Shown piece after piece: positions 1 through 9,485 of a stretch of DNA of 64,000 bases. The position numbers and the translations under genes are program-made. Position 1 is the stretch's first letter. Each line of letters starts with the position of its first letter. The notes under the pieces were generated by a model, which searched no databases, was not told the origin of the DNA, and saw only the letters and a program-made list of their open reading frames with translations. The DNA is from Arthrobacter sp. MYb213. GTDB taxonomy: Bacteria > Actinomycetota > Actinomycetes > Actinomycetales > Micrococcaceae. The stretch lies in assembly GCF_002979915.1 (NCBI RefSeq), contig NZ_PCQA01000003.1, forward strand, positions 527,514 through 591,513, in the 5' to 3' direction.

Positions 1-1
1 A

Positions 2-427
2 GTTGTCGCGAAGCTCAAAGATGGTCTGAACACCATGGGTAAAAAGCGCATTGAATTGGTAGGCAAGCGTGATGAGCTTGTAGCCCGTGCGCGTAATGCC
101 AAGACTCAGGGCCAGATGATGGAAACGCTCAAGGCCTTGGATATGAATGATCCAACCAGCGAGATCAGTCGTTTCGAAGACAAGATCCGTCAGGATGAGG
201 CTAAGGTTCGTGGTGCTTCCGAGCTTGCCGCTTCCTCGCTAGACTCGCAGTTCGCCGCCCTAGAGGATCTGGGTGAAGAAACTGAGGTTGAAGCGCGACT
301 GGCAGCGATGAAGGGCGAGCAGAACGTTCTGGATGAAGCCCCCACTGCGTCGGCAATTGAAGCCGAAGCTCCGGCGGTCTCTGAAATCGAAGCCCGCTTG
401 GCTGCGATGAAGAAGAACCAAGCTTAA
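2..427 (+). CDS. pspA: PspA/IM30-family protein, C-terminal part (5' end outside window)
   Basis: The frame is open from base 2, so the start codon lies before the window. The visible 141 residues are charged, mostly helical and rich in Glu, Lys and Ala, with a block around EISRFEDKIRQDEAKVRGA. This is typical of the distal coiled coil of phage-shock protein A, a peripheral membrane protein that oligomerises at damaged membranes. The tail carries two copies of an EARLAAMK-type motif (near nucleotides 291-312 and 387-411), a short internal repeat after the helical domain. The gene ends at a strong hairpin shared with the facing operon. PspA beside a two-component system and a DUF4097 protein suggests an envelope-stress locus, which is inference. 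Confidence 0.85.
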   Translation, partial: VVAKLKDGLNTMGKKRIELVGKRDELVARARNAKTQGQMMETLKALDMNDPTSEISRFEDKIRQDEAKVRGASELAASSLDSQFAALEDLGEETEVEARLAAMKGEQNVLDEAPTASAIEAEAPAVSEIEARLAAMKKNQA

Positions 428-440
428 GTAGCAAAATTAG

Positions 441-490
441 AACCGGCCTCGGTGAGAAGCAGAAAATGCTTCTCACCGAGGCCGGTTTTT
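441..490. terminator. Strong intrinsic terminator between convergent genes
   Basis: A perfect 20-bp inverted repeat (441-460 with 468-487) with a 7-nt loop is followed by five T on the plus strand. It lies between the pspA stop and the stop of the facing DUF4097 gene, so it probably ends pspA transcription and may also slow the opposing transcript. Confidence 0.93.
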
Positions 491-507
491 ATGATTTGTC
501 CTGCTGA

Positions 508-1359
508 CTACTTGCTGGTTACCGAGCCTGAACTCAGTTTGGCGTTGCCTGCCGAGAGTTCAATCGAGATCTTGTGAGGCGACTTTGGATCTGTCACCAG
601 CAAATTCGAAAGATTTCCCGCGTCCATGGTCTGACGCACATCGTAGGATCCATCTGGCAGTTCTAGATCCAACGAACCTGCGCTGACTTCTGCGTTGATA
701 CTCTGTGGCACGGTACCGGTCAGGTTGCCGGCCATATGACCTGCAGAGATATCGAAGACTGCGTGTTGCACGTCTGCAAGGGATACTTCGGCTTTCCCCG
801 CTCCGAGATGGATTTCCGCCGACTGCGCGGTACCGGACAAGTCCAGTTCACCGGCACCAACCTCGGCGACCAAGTTCTTGTAAGCACCCACCGCGGTGAA
901 GTCGCCGGCGGCTAAATCGAAATTGGCGTCGAGCCTTCCGTCATTCAAAGATTTCGGGAGGATCAGTGTCGCTTCGTTGTTATACAAGCCGCAACCGAAG
1001 AAGCACCAGTTACCCCAGGAATTGGGGGAGTCAACGACAAGTTTGTCTCCCTGACGCGAGAGCTTCCAATCCGAACCGTTTGCGCTATCGATTTCCAGGG
1101 TAGCTTCGGTGGCATCTGCATAAACTAGCTCAAAGCTTCCGGAGTTCGCGGAGATCTCTAGGCTGGTCACTCCTGCGGTATCAAGGGTTTGGGTGCTTTG
1201 TTCACGATTCAATGAGGCCACGGCACTTCGTGCGGTAGTGATCAGCAAGGTGAGCACTACCAATGCTCCCAAGATCATCAGGATGGTGTTCACGGGCTTG
1301 GCCTTGCGCCGGTTAGTTGGGGGCATCGGTGGCAGCGTGCTGGTTTCGGTGGTGGTCAT
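508..1359 (-). CDS. Membrane-anchored DUF4097-type beta-solenoid protein
   Basis: A 283-residue protein with a Pro/Thr-rich cytoplasmic N-terminus, one membrane segment at about residues 24-46, and an extracytoplasmic domain of short repeating beta units (recurring S/G-A-G-x-L/A motifs such as LAAGDFTAVG and VSAGSLDLEL). Such DUF4097/LiaF-like folds are common beside two-component systems that sense envelope damage. A WCFFGCG segment near residue 118 contains two cysteines that could form a disulfide. The start overlaps the stop of the response regulator by 4 bp, so it is the last gene of the kinase-regulator-effector operon. The exact function is unknown; it could tune the kinase or act as a surface scaffold. 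Confidence 0.82.
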   Translation of the reverse strand: MTTTETSTLPPMPPTNRRKAKPVNTILMILGALVVLTLLITTARSAVASLNREQSTQTLDTAGVTSLEISANSGSFELVYADATEATLEIDSANGSDWKLSRQGDKLVVDSPNSWGNWCFFGCGLYNNEATLILPKSLNDGRLDANFDLAAGDFTAVGAYKNLVAEVGAGELDLSGTAQSAEIHLGAGKAEVSLADVQHAVFDISAGHMAGNLTGTVPQSINAEVSAGSLDLELPDGSYDVRQTMDAGNLSNLLVTDPKSPHKISIELSAGNAKLSSGSVTSK

Positions 1360-2045
1360 GATCCTGTCCTGTCTGTGCGAGTGGTGCCCAGAGTTTCAAT
1401 ATGGGCCAGGGCTGCCAGCACACGCCGGTTACCCGTTCCATCGGCTTCTAAGCCGAGTTTCTGGAAGATTGAGGTGATGTATTTTTCCACGCTGGCCTCC
1501 GAGAGAAAGAGCAGCGCGGCGATCGCTTGGTTGGATTTTCCTTCGGCCAAGGCACCTAGGACGGTGCGTTCCCGGTCGGTCAGGCGTTGCATGCGGTCAT
1601 CATGATTGCGGCGAGTCAACAGCTGTGCCACCACTTCCTGATCGAGGATCGTTCCGCCTGCTGCGATCTGCTCCAGCGAGGCAATGAACTCGCTGACATC
1701 GGCGACGCGGTCCTTGAGCAGATAACCGATGGCTCCGGATTGGGTTGAAATTAGTTCCGAAGCGTAACGTTCTTCCACGTATTGGGAGAGCACCAGTACC
1801 GGCAGATCCGGATATTTCTTGCGTACTTGCAAGGCCGCGCGGATTCCCTCGTCCGTGTAAGTCGGTGGGAGCCGGACATCTAAGATGCAGATCTGCGGGA
1901 ACTGTTCTTCGGACGCCGAGTCGAGGAATTCCATCAGGCCACTGGCCTCCGGAAGGTCTATGACCACTTCGTGGCCAGAGTGCACTAGCAGACGCACCAG
2001 GCCTTCGCGTAGTAGTACCGAGTCTTCACAAATTAGTACGCGCAT
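1356..2045 (-). CDS. NarL/LuxR-family response regulator
   Basis: 229 residues. The receiver domain (about 1-125) has the acidic pair in ICEDS and the phospho-acceptor Asp in ICILDVRLPP. The output domain (about 155-215) has the LuxR-type helix-turn-helix with LTDRERTVLGALAEGKSN and a recognition segment ending in VEKYITSIFQKLGL. It should be phosphorylated by the kinase encoded just upstream, whose stop overlaps this start by 13 bp. The following DUF4097 gene is coupled by a 4-bp overlap, so all three are probably cotranscribed. Target promoters cannot be named from the sequence. Confidence 0.93.
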   Translation of the reverse strand: MRVLICEDSVLLREGLVRLLVHSGHEVVIDLPEASGLMEFLDSASEEQFPQICILDVRLPPTYTDEGIRAALQVRKKYPDLPVLVLSQYVEERYASELISTQSGAIGYLLKDRVADVSEFIASLEQIAAGGTILDQEVVAQLLTRRNHDDRMQRLTDRERTVLGALAEGKSNQAIAALLFLSEASVEKYITSIFQKLGLEADGTGNRRVLAALAHIETLGTTRTDRTGS

Positions 2046-3307
2046 GGCACGTTCACCTCCAGAGCAGTTGGACCACCCTGTGGGCTGTCTAAGCTGATTG
2101 TCCCACCGGCCGCTACGACGCGATTGGTGATCCCATCAAGCCCGCCGCCCGGGGTGATGCGTGCGCCACCCACGCCGTTATCTTCGATACGAGCCCACAA
2201 GCTGTGCTGTCCGTTGGTTTCACGCAGTCGCACTGTCACGAGGCAACGCTGGGCCCTAGAATGTTTGGCGGCATTGGTTAACGCCTCGGCAATGGAGAAG
2301 TACATGGCTGCTTCGGTCACCCGAGGGTAGCGTCCATTCAATTGCACATCGAGTTCCACGGGGATATGACTGCGGCCGGCCACCGCTGAGAGCGCAGCAT
2401 CCAGGCCACGGTCATCGAGTACCGAGGCATAAATTCCTCGGGTGAGCTGACGTAACTCGGTAATGGCGGACTTGGTCGAGGCATGGGCTTCGGCCACCAA
2501 TTCCTTGGCCTGCTGTGGATTGCTATCAATCTGCTGGTGCGCCAGCCCCAAGGTCATCGCCACCGATACCAACCGTGGTTGGACCCCATCATGCAGGTCA
2601 CGTTCAATCCGGGTGCGTTCAACTTCGGCGGCTCGTACGGCGCCTTCACGCTGTGCCGCCGTGGTGCGCACTCGTTCGGTGAGTTCCGTTTCCCTGGTCA
2701 GGGAACCGATGATTCCCATGGTGACAATTCGGTGTAGGAAGGCCAGCCCGACAACAACTGCGGCGCCAGCGACGGCGACGAGCAAAAGCCAGGGAGCCTG
2801 GGAGGCTTTGGTAACGATAGAGAATGGACCGGTGACGGTGTCCACCCCGGTCAGTGGGGCGAAAGCGACAATGAGGGAATGAATCGTCCACTGCAGGGCG
2901 CCGAGCATAAAACCGCCGGCGAAGCAGGAGAAAACGAAGCTTCCCATCGCGGCCCACATGCGTCCGTTGGCGACATTGCGTCCCAGCGAACGGACGTATT
3001 CGCCAAATCCTTCACGGCGACGAGCCCGCCAAACTAGCGGAGCTACCTCGATGTCGTAAAGTCCGCTGATACGTAGAACCTCTAAACGGGAAATTCCAAA
3101 GATGGTGTACAGCAACCCGGCTAAGAAGATTAGGCCTAAGCCCAGCACCAGTGTCAGGCCGATTCCCAAGCCTAGCCACCCGAGCAGCAGTGAAATGAGA
3201 ACCAAGCCGAAGCTGCCCAACAATGCCATATGCAGCAAGGTGGAACCCAGCCTCAGCGGGGGACGGGGAGCTTTGCTCACCGGTAAAACCTTAGGTGTCG
3301 AAGTCAT
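2033..3307 (-). CDS. Sensor histidine kinase (HisKA_3 type) with multi-pass N-terminal sensor
   Basis: 424 residues. The N-terminal half has about four to five hydrophobic segments (roughly residues 25-70, 115-140 and 165-195), resembling the membrane sensor domains of actinobacterial NarL-system kinases. The dimerisation/phosphotransfer helix carries ERTRIERDLHDGVQ with the phospho-accepting His. The HATPase domain shows the N box EALTNAAKHS and the G boxes DNGVG and GGGLDGI. It is the first gene of a three-gene minus-strand operon. No extracytoplasmic ligand domain is visible, so membrane state itself may be the signal, in keeping with pspA nearby. Confidence 0.9.
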   Translation of the reverse strand: MTSTPKVLPVSKAPRPPLRLGSTLLHMALLGSFGLVLISLLLGWLGLGIGLTLVLGLGLIFLAGLLYTIFGISRLEVLRISGLYDIEVAPLVWRARRREGFGEYVRSLGRNVANGRMWAAMGSFVFSCFAGGFMLGALQWTIHSLIVAFAPLTGVDTVTGPFSIVTKASQAPWLLLVAVAGAAVVVGLAFLHRIVTMGIIGSLTRETELTERVRTTAAQREGAVRAAEVERTRIERDLHDGVQPRLVSVAMTLGLAHQQIDSNPQQAKELVAEAHASTKSAITELRQLTRGIYASVLDDRGLDAALSAVAGRSHIPVELDVQLNGRYPRVTEAAMYFSIAEALTNAAKHSRAQRCLVTVRLRETNGQHSLWARIEDNGVGGARITPGGGLDGITNRVVAAGGTISLDSPQGGPTALEVNVPCAY

Positions 3308-3429
3308 AACTCAACAGTATTCTGACCGGTCTGCTGATAACACCGAGAGATCCGTAGAAGAAAGGTAGGGAAAACCCGAAGAAATTGTTGGGACTATCTC
3401 TGAAGATCAAGAAAGCGCAAGATAGTGCC

Positions 3430-4038
3430 ATGGAATCTATCATTCAGAGGCCCGTTGAGGAGGCTGCGCAATGGGAAGTCCTGCCGGTAACGCCGGAACG
3501 ATTCGAAGACTTCGCGACGGTACTTAATCCCATGGGGCGCGAAAAGCACTGTTGGTGTTTATCTCACCGTTTAGGCGCCAAGGAGATCGAGCAGTTAGGT
3601 GCGGCAAACCGCGTCGACGCGATGCGTTCTTTGAGCGCCGAACCCATCGCACCTGGTGTTGTGGCCTATAAGGACGGTGTACCGGTAGGTTGGTGCAGTA
3701 TTAGTCCCCGGAAGCAGATTCCTTTACTGGAGCGTTCAAAGCTCATTCGTGCGGTGGATGACGTGCCGGTGTGGAGCATTATCTGTGTGGTGGTGCGAAG
3801 CGGTTATCGCCGCCAGGGGGTCACCACCCACATGCTCGAAGGGGCATTGAACTATGCGAAACAACTAGGTGCCCCGGCCGTCGAAGCATACCCCGTGGAT
3901 CCCGAAGGGCGCATGGATCTGACCATGGCTTTTGTTGGCACGCGCAAGATGTTCGAGGCGGTGGGCTTCGAGGTCATCGGTGTCACCGATGCGGTGGCCA
4001 GCAGAATGCCGCGACTGATCATGCGCAAGACTTTCTAG
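3430..4038 (+). CDS. GNAT-family N-acetyltransferase
   Basis: About 202 residues from the ATG at 3430. A TTG at 3385 in the same frame would add 15 residues, and neither start has a convincing ribosome binding site. The protein begins like other actinobacterial GNAT proteins (WEVLPVTPERFEDFATVLNP). It has the acetyl-CoA binding stretch VVVRSGYRRQGVTTHMLEGA (motif A, R/Q-x-x-G-x-A/V) and a C-terminal strand with MFEAVGFEVIG. An HCWC segment near residue 40 is typical of one GNAT subgroup. The acceptor is unknown. It stands alone, 305 bp before the transporter operon. Confidence 0.82.
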   Translation: MESIIQRPVEEAAQWEVLPVTPERFEDFATVLNPMGREKHCWCLSHRLGAKEIEQLGAANRVDAMRSLSAEPIAPGVVAYKDGVPVGWCSISPRKQIPLLERSKLIRAVDDVPVWSIICVVVRSGYRRQGVTTHMLEGALNYAKQLGAPAVEAYPVDPEGRMDLTMAFVGTRKMFEAVGFEVIGVTDAVASRMPRLIMRKTF

Positions 4039-4250
4039 TACGGTTCTTCCGCGTCGTAGATGCTGACCGGGCTCGATTTGCTTGAAAATAATCGCCTCGT
4101 CAATTTACTGGATCACTCGTTCATAGGCAGTGTCGGAACGGCCTGGTGACTGACAGACTGCGCATAGCACCATCCTTTGATCGCTGTGAGTTGTGGATAA
4201 GAGGAGCACAGTTCGCGCGGTCCCGTCCTTGGGCACTAATATTACGATCA

Positions 4251-4263
4251 CTGGTAAGACCGG
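4251..4263. promoter_or_regulatory. FadR/GntR-type half-palindrome upstream of the ABC importer operon
   Basis: CTGGT-AAG-ACCGG matches the CTGGT-N3-ACCAG pattern at 13964-13980 in nine of ten arm positions. It lies about 80 bp before the substrate-binding protein start. The GntR/FCD regulator encoded at 10898-11668 is the obvious candidate to bind it. The rest of the 4039-4343 gap shows nothing else I can support. Confidence 0.5.
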
Positions 4264-4343
4264 AGAACCTAGTAGAAATATCAACATAAATAGTGTTGTG
4301 TGGGTCATATCACTGGCATACCTGATGACCCGATGGAGAACTC

Positions 4344-5864
4344 ATGAGCGCGAAAAAGAACTACGTCCGCCTGGCCGCGGTAGTCATGGCTGGTTCGCTA
4401 GCCCTCACCGCCTGTTCGGCTGGTTCCGGAGGTGGAAGCGCTGACGGAACTGAAGCCAAAACCGGAGTGACCCTCGCGCTTACCGGAGAACCGGTCAACC
4501 TAGACTTCACCACGACAGCGGGTGCAGCAATTCCCCAAGCGCTGATGTCCAACGTATATGAGGGCCTCGTAGAGATCGACCAAGATGGCGAAATCCAGCC
4601 ACTACTGGCCGAGTCATGGGAACTAAGCAACGGCAATAAGACCTACACCTTTAAACTTCGTGAGGGAGCCACCTTCTCCAACGGTGAAGTCTTCACCGCA
4701 GATGACGTGAAGTTCAGTATCGAACGCGTGAAGTCTGATGCCTGGGTTTCCAGTCTGAAAAAGAAGATGGACATCGTCGATTCCGTCAAGGTCAACAGCG
4801 ATACCGAAGTAGCTATCACGTTGAAGAAGCCGAGTAACGCTTGGCTCTTCGACATGGGAACTTTAGTTGGTGCGATATTTGATCCCAGTGGTGTGGAAGA
4901 CCTCGCGAATAAGGCCATCGGCACCGGCCCATACGCCATCGACGCGTGGAACCGCGGTCAATCCATAGATTTTGTCACCCGTGATGACTACTGGGGTGAA
5001 AAGCCAGCGGTCGAAACCGCGACACTGCGCTACTTTGCCGACGCGGTGGCCACCACCAACGCCCTGCAGTCCGGGGACGTGGATGTCGTTTACAACATGC
5101 AGTCACCGGAGCTACTCTCCAGCTTTGAATCAGATCCCAAGTACCAGGTGCTTGATGGAACCTCCAACGGTGAAATCATCTTGTCAATGAACAACAAGAA
5201 GGCGCCGTTTGATGACAAACGCGTTCGCCAGGCAGTGATGTACGCGATTGATCGCCAAGCGGTCATTGACACCGCATGGAATGGCTACGGGACAAAGGTT
5301 GGCGGACCGGTCCCAACCACGGACCCATACTATGAAGACCTCAACGACGTGTACCCGCATGATCCTGCCAAGGCGAAAGCCTTGCTCAAGGATGCCGGAG
5401 TGGAAAACCTGAACATCACCTTCACCGTTCCCACCCGGCCATACGCCACCGCAGTCTCGGAAATCGTAGTTTCACAGCTCGCAGACGTGGGCATCAATGC
5501 GAAAATCGAATCTGCCGAATTCCCAGCAGTGTGGCTTGATGAGGTCTTCACCAAGAAGGACTACCAAATGTCGGTGGTGCTCGCCGTGGAAAGCCGCGAT
5601 GTGTTGGCGATGTTCAACAACCCGGACTACTACCTGGGTTATGACAACTCAAAGATCAAGGACATCGCCGCCCAAGCCGATGCCGCAGATGAGGCAGGTT
5701 ACGTCTCGGGGATGAAGAAGGTGGTGCGCACCATCGTGGATGACGCAGCCGCCGATACGCTGTTCATCTTCCCCAACATTGTGGTGGCCGACGCGAATGT
5801 CACCGGCATTCCGGCGAACTCCGTGACCGAAGCGTTGGATCTGACAAATTTCGGTTGGAAGTAG
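4344..5864 (+). CDS. Peptide/amide ABC importer substrate-binding lipoprotein (SBP family 5)
   Basis: 506 residues. A lipoprotein signal peptide ends in the lipobox LTAC at about residues 21-24. The mature part follows the DppA/OppA pattern: PQALMSNVYEGLVEID, PLLAESWELSN, a TADDVKFSIERVK block, IGTGPYAI, and the DDKRVRQAVMYAIDR block near the middle. It captures a peptide-like or other bulky substrate outside the membrane and passes it to the permeases that follow. It opens a five-gene plus-strand operon (binding protein, two permeases, fused ATPase, amidase). The amidase makes an amide-bonded substrate more likely than a nickel or sugar ligand. Confidence 0.93.
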   Translation: MSAKKNYVRLAAVVMAGSLALTACSAGSGGGSADGTEAKTGVTLALTGEPVNLDFTTTAGAAIPQALMSNVYEGLVEIDQDGEIQPLLAESWELSNGNKTYTFKLREGATFSNGEVFTADDVKFSIERVKSDAWVSSLKKKMDIVDSVKVNSDTEVAITLKKPSNAWLFDMGTLVGAIFDPSGVEDLANKAIGTGPYAIDAWNRGQSIDFVTRDDYWGEKPAVETATLRYFADAVATTNALQSGDVDVVYNMQSPELLSSFESDPKYQVLDGTSNGEIILSMNNKKAPFDDKRVRQAVMYAIDRQAVIDTAWNGYGTKVGGPVPTTDPYYEDLNDVYPHDPAKAKALLKDAGVENLNITFTVPTRPYATAVSEIVVSQLADVGINAKIESAEFPAVWLDEVFTKKDYQMSVVLAVESRDVLAMFNNPDYYLGYDNSKIKDIAAQADAADEAGYVSGMKKVVRTIVDDAAADTLFIFPNIVVADANVTGIPANSVTEALDLTNFGWK

Positions 5865-5895
5865 TCCACTAGCAAGCCGACCGGAAGAGACACTT

Positions 5896-6843
5896 TTGGG
5901 TATCCGTTTACTGATCAACCTCGTGAGATTTGTTGTCACCTATGTGATTGCTACGGTGGCGGTGTTCTTATTCATGCGCGCTATTCCGGGAGACCCGGCT
6001 CAGATCGCGTTGGGTGTGAACGCCACCCCGGAGCTCCTGGCAAAAACACGAGCCGAATTCGGTACGGACCGTCCACTCGTTGTGCAGTACTTCGACTGGG
6101 CCCTGGGGTTACCCTTCGGCGACTTTGGAACCTCCTATGTCACCAGGCAAGACATCAGTCCACTGATTATCGACAGGGTTCAGGTCAGCCTGATCCTTGT
6201 CATCCTGGCCATGATTGTGGCCCTGGCGATTGCTATTCCCTTTGGCACCTATGCGGCGGTGAAACACCGTAATCCCAGCGGAATTATCGTCAGTGGGATC
6301 AGCCAGTTAGGGGTAGCCATCCCCAACTTCTTGGCCGGAATCTTGCTGGTGGTGGTTTTTGCCGTGGGGTTAGGCTGGTTGCCTGCCAACGGGTGGACTC
6401 CACCGGGCAAAGACTTCTCAGATTTTGCTTCCCGTGTGGTGCTGCCGGTACTAGCTCTGGCCTCGGTACAGGGAGCAATCCTGACCCGCTATGTTCGCTC
6501 GGCGGTAATGGAAGTGATGAGTGAAGACTATCTACGTACCGCCAGATCCAAGGGGCTTGGCAAACTGGAGTCGCTGATCAAACACGGTTTACGCAACGCC
6601 TCAATTCCGGTGCTCACGGTGACCAGCGTGCAATTAGCCGCGCTGATCATTGGTGCGGTGGTAATTGAACGGGTCTTCGTGATCCCCGGGTTGGGTTCGA
6701 TGTTATTGGACGCGGTAGGCAACCGTGATCTGCTCACCGTGCAATCAGTGGTGATGGTTTTGGTCGCGATCACCTTGATCATCAACCTGGTCGTGGACGT
6801 GCTCTACACCGTGCTGGATCCACGAATTCGAAAGGGCGCGTAA
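5896..6843 (+). CDS. ABC importer permease (DppB-like)
   Basis: 315 residues from a TTG start, with GGAAG about 9 nt upstream. About six membrane segments and the DppB-type N-terminus FLFMRAIPGDPA are visible. The C-terminal half has the EAA-type loop DYLRTARSKGLGKLESLIKHGL that docks on the ATPase. It pairs with the next permease, whose ATG overlaps this stop by one base. The substrate is shared with the binding protein upstream. Confidence 0.93.
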   Translation: MGIRLLINLVRFVVTYVIATVAVFLFMRAIPGDPAQIALGVNATPELLAKTRAEFGTDRPLVVQYFDWALGLPFGDFGTSYVTRQDISPLIIDRVQVSLILVILAMIVALAIAIPFGTYAAVKHRNPSGIIVSGISQLGVAIPNFLAGILLVVVFAVGLGWLPANGWTPPGKDFSDFASRVVLPVLALASVQGAILTRYVRSAVMEVMSEDYLRTARSKGLGKLESLIKHGLRNASIPVLTVTSVQLAALIIGAVVIERVFVIPGLGSMLLDAVGNRDLLTVQSVVMVLVAITLIINLVVDVLYTVLDPRIRKGA

Positions 6844-7694
6844 TGGCCGAGGAACAATTTTTAGCGACAAAAACTCGCCGTAAATTCTCACCCACCCTCA
6901 TTATTGGTGCGATCTTGGTGGCAGTCGTGGTCATTGCCGCCTTGGTCTCCTTTATCTGGACGCCGTATAACCCGGTGCAAGCTTTCCCCGCGGACCGCCT
7001 GCAAGGTTCAAGCGCAGCTCACCTGATGGGCACCGACAGGTACGGGCGCGACGTCTTCTCCGGAATTCTTTATGGCGCCCGTATCACCTTGATGGTGGGG
7101 TTGGTGGCGGTGGGCATTGCCCTGCTAATCGGCACTCCGCTAGGCATCTTGGCAGGAATGCGTCGGGGCATCACCGAAGAAGTCACCATGCGCGGCGCCG
7201 ACATTCTGTTAGCTTTCCCCGCCCTTTTGGTGGCCATCATGTTTGGTGCGGTCTTTGGGGCAAGTACGCTGACCGCGATGCTCGCTATCGGTATTGGTTC
7301 CATCCCCGGTTTTGCCCGAGTGGCACGCAGTGGAACCTTGCAGGTGATGAGCACCGAATACATCATGGCGGCCAGAGCCTCCAGCCAGAGTTCTTGGCGT
7401 ATTGCTCGGCGCCATGTAATGCCAAATATTGTCGGCATGGTGGTGGTCCAGTGTTCGGTGTCCTTCGCCATCGCGGTACTGGCAGAAGCGGCGCTATCTT
7501 TCCTTGGGTTGGGTACGCCGCCTCCGGTACCTTCCTGGGGTCGCATGCTTCAAGAATCCCAGCAGTTCCTTGGCACCTTCCCAATGCTTGCCGTCTGGCC
7601 GGGATCCGCCATCGCGATTGCGGTGCTTGGCTTCACGCTCCTTGGCGACGGTCTGCGCGACCGCTTTGACCCGAAACTGAACGGAGAACGCTGA
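6843..7694 (+). CDS. ABC importer permease (DppC-like)
   Basis: 283 residues with a short charged N-terminus, one signal-anchor segment (about 18-40), the DppC hallmark HLMGTDRYGRDVFSGILYG, and four to five further membrane segments. The EAA loop reads EYIMAARASSQSSWRIARRHVMPN. It is the second permease of the dipeptide-type importer and is fused by start/stop overlap to the first. Only two bases separate its stop from the GTG start of the ATPase gene, so translation is probably coupled. Confidence 0.93.
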   Translation: MAEEQFLATKTRRKFSPTLIIGAILVAVVVIAALVSFIWTPYNPVQAFPADRLQGSSAAHLMGTDRYGRDVFSGILYGARITLMVGLVAVGIALLIGTPLGILAGMRRGITEEVTMRGADILLAFPALLVAIMFGAVFGASTLTAMLAIGIGSIPGFARVARSGTLQVMSTEYIMAARASSQSSWRIARRHVMPNIVGMVVVQCSVSFAIAVLAEAALSFLGLGTPPPVPSWGRMLQESQQFLGTFPMLAVWPGSAIAIAVLGFTLLGDGLRDRFDPKLNGER

Positions 7695-7696
7695 GC

Positions 7697-9457
7697 GTGG
7701 ATATACAGCAGAAGGCCGCTGGCCTGATTGAGGTCAAAAATCTCACCATCAGCACCAAAGCCCGGACCCTAGTCAGCAACTTTAACCTGAGTATGCAACC
7801 CGGCGACCGGGTGGGACTCATCGGCGAATCCGGGTCGGGTAAGTCAATGACCGCTTCGGCGCTTATGGGATTACTACCTGAGGGCGTCAGCGCCCAAGGC
7901 TCCATCAGCTTTGCAGGACACGACGGAAACCTCGTGGACGCCAGCGACAGGCAGTGGCAAAAGATCCGTGGCAAAGAAATGACTATGGTCTTCCAAGAAC
8001 CACTGACCGCGCTGAACCCACTGATGAAGGTGGGCCCACAAGTCGCTGAAATCATGACCAGCCACAAAACAGTCGCTTCCCGCTCCGCAGCGCGCGAGCG
8101 CGCCGTTCAAATGCTGGAATCGGTCAAACTACCGGACCCACAACGCGCCGCACGTGCCTACCCACACCAACTTTCCGGTGGGCAACGTCAACGCGCCATG
8201 CTGGCCATGGCATTGGCAAACAACCCAGGACTGCTGATCTGCGACGAGCCGACCACCGCCCTGGATGTCACCGTGCAACGCCAAGTCCTTGACCTGATCT
8301 TAGAGTCGGTGACCGACATGGGAACCGGGTTGCTCTTTATCACCCATGACCTCTCGGTGGTTGCCAACGTCTGTGACCGAGTCCTGGTAATGAATGATGG
8401 ACAGGTAGTGGAGGAGGGGAGTACCGAACAGGTCTTCACCAACCCACAGCATCCTTACACTCGGGGACTTCTGGCCGCCTCAGATCTGAACGCCACCGAT
8501 GAACAGGGCAGGCTCTTCACCGTAGCCTCGGCCGCCGCCTACGTTCCGCCTACCGTCAACGAAGCTCAGCCGATGGTTTCCGCCGAGCCCGTGGTGGTGC
8601 TCGAAGAGCGCAGCGAAACCGACGCGACGCCCGCAAGCTCCAGCGAGGACGAACCGGTGATCAGCGTCAAAGATCTGCACCGCAGTTACCCCGTGGCCCG
8701 CTCCACACTCTTTGGAAAACCCTCACAGGTCCACGCACTACGTGGCCTATCTTTTGACGTGGCCACCGGGCAACGCTTTGGTGTGGTCGGGGAATCAGGA
8801 TCCGGCAAATCAACGCTGCTACGTATCTTGGCAGGCCTAGACCAGCCCACCTCGGGCAGCGTAAAAGTTGCCGGTAACCAGATTAACGGGGCGAAGGAAC
8901 GCGACCTGGTGCAACTGCGTCAGCAGCTGCAAATCGTCTTCCAAGACCCTATGGGATCTCTAGACCCGCGCATGCGGGTCCGTGACATTATTGCCGAACC
9001 GCTACTCGCGCCGGGACAAAAGGTGGACAGCGCACGGCAACGCAAACTGGTGGCCGAGATGTTGGGGTCCGTCGGGTTGCCACAGGATGCGGCCGAACGT
9101 TTCCCGCACCAGTTCTCCGGTGGCCAACGCCAACGTATCTCGATTGCCCGCGCCTTGATCTGTGAACCCCGGGTGCTGGTGGCCGATGAGCCGGTCAGCG
9201 CCTTGGATGTTTCGGTGCGTGCCCAGGTGCTCAACCTGCTCTCGGATCTGGTCGATGACTATCAGCTGACCCTCGTATTTGTCTCCCACGACCTGGGGGT
9301 CGTGCGCCATCTGTGCGACAACGTGGTGGTGATGACCAACGGACAAATCGTGGAAAGCGGGAGTACCGAGCAAATTTACGAGCATCCACAACATGACTAC
9401 ACCCGCACCCTGGTTAACTCCTCGATGTCGCTTCGCAACGAATTGTCCCTGCGCTAG
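7697..9457 (+). CDS. Fused two-domain ABC ATPase (DppD-DppF-like)
   Basis: 586 residues from a GTG start. Two complete nucleotide-binding domains lie in one chain. Domain 1 (about 10-270) has Walker A GESGSGKSMTAS, signature LSGGQRQRAML and Walker B LLICDEPTTALD. Domain 2 (about 325-575) has Walker A GESGSGKSTLLR, signature FSGGQRQRISI and Walker B VLVADEPVSALD. A linker of about 55 residues rich in Glu, Ser and Ala joins them. The fusion is frequent in actinobacterial and proteobacterial oligopeptide importers and energises both permeases. Both domains look intact, so both ATP sites should be catalytic. Confidence 0.94.
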   Translation: MDIQQKAAGLIEVKNLTISTKARTLVSNFNLSMQPGDRVGLIGESGSGKSMTASALMGLLPEGVSAQGSISFAGHDGNLVDASDRQWQKIRGKEMTMVFQEPLTALNPLMKVGPQVAEIMTSHKTVASRSAARERAVQMLESVKLPDPQRAARAYPHQLSGGQRQRAMLAMALANNPGLLICDEPTTALDVTVQRQVLDLILESVTDMGTGLLFITHDLSVVANVCDRVLVMNDGQVVEEGSTEQVFTNPQHPYTRGLLAASDLNATDEQGRLFTVASAAAYVPPTVNEAQPMVSAEPVVVLEERSETDATPASSSEDEPVISVKDLHRSYPVARSTLFGKPSQVHALRGLSFDVATGQRFGVVGESGSGKSTLLRILAGLDQPTSGSVKVAGNQINGAKERDLVQLRQQLQIVFQDPMGSLDPRMRVRDIIAEPLLAPGQKVDSARQRKLVAEMLGSVGLPQDAAERFPHQFSGGQRQRISIARALICEPRVLVADEPVSALDVSVRAQVLNLLSDLVDDYQLTLVFVSHDLGVVRHLCDNVVVMTNGQIVESGSTEQIYEHPQHDYTRTLVNSSMSLRNELSLR

Positions 9458-9485
9458 CACTTCGCGCTTACCGTGAAAGGTCCCC

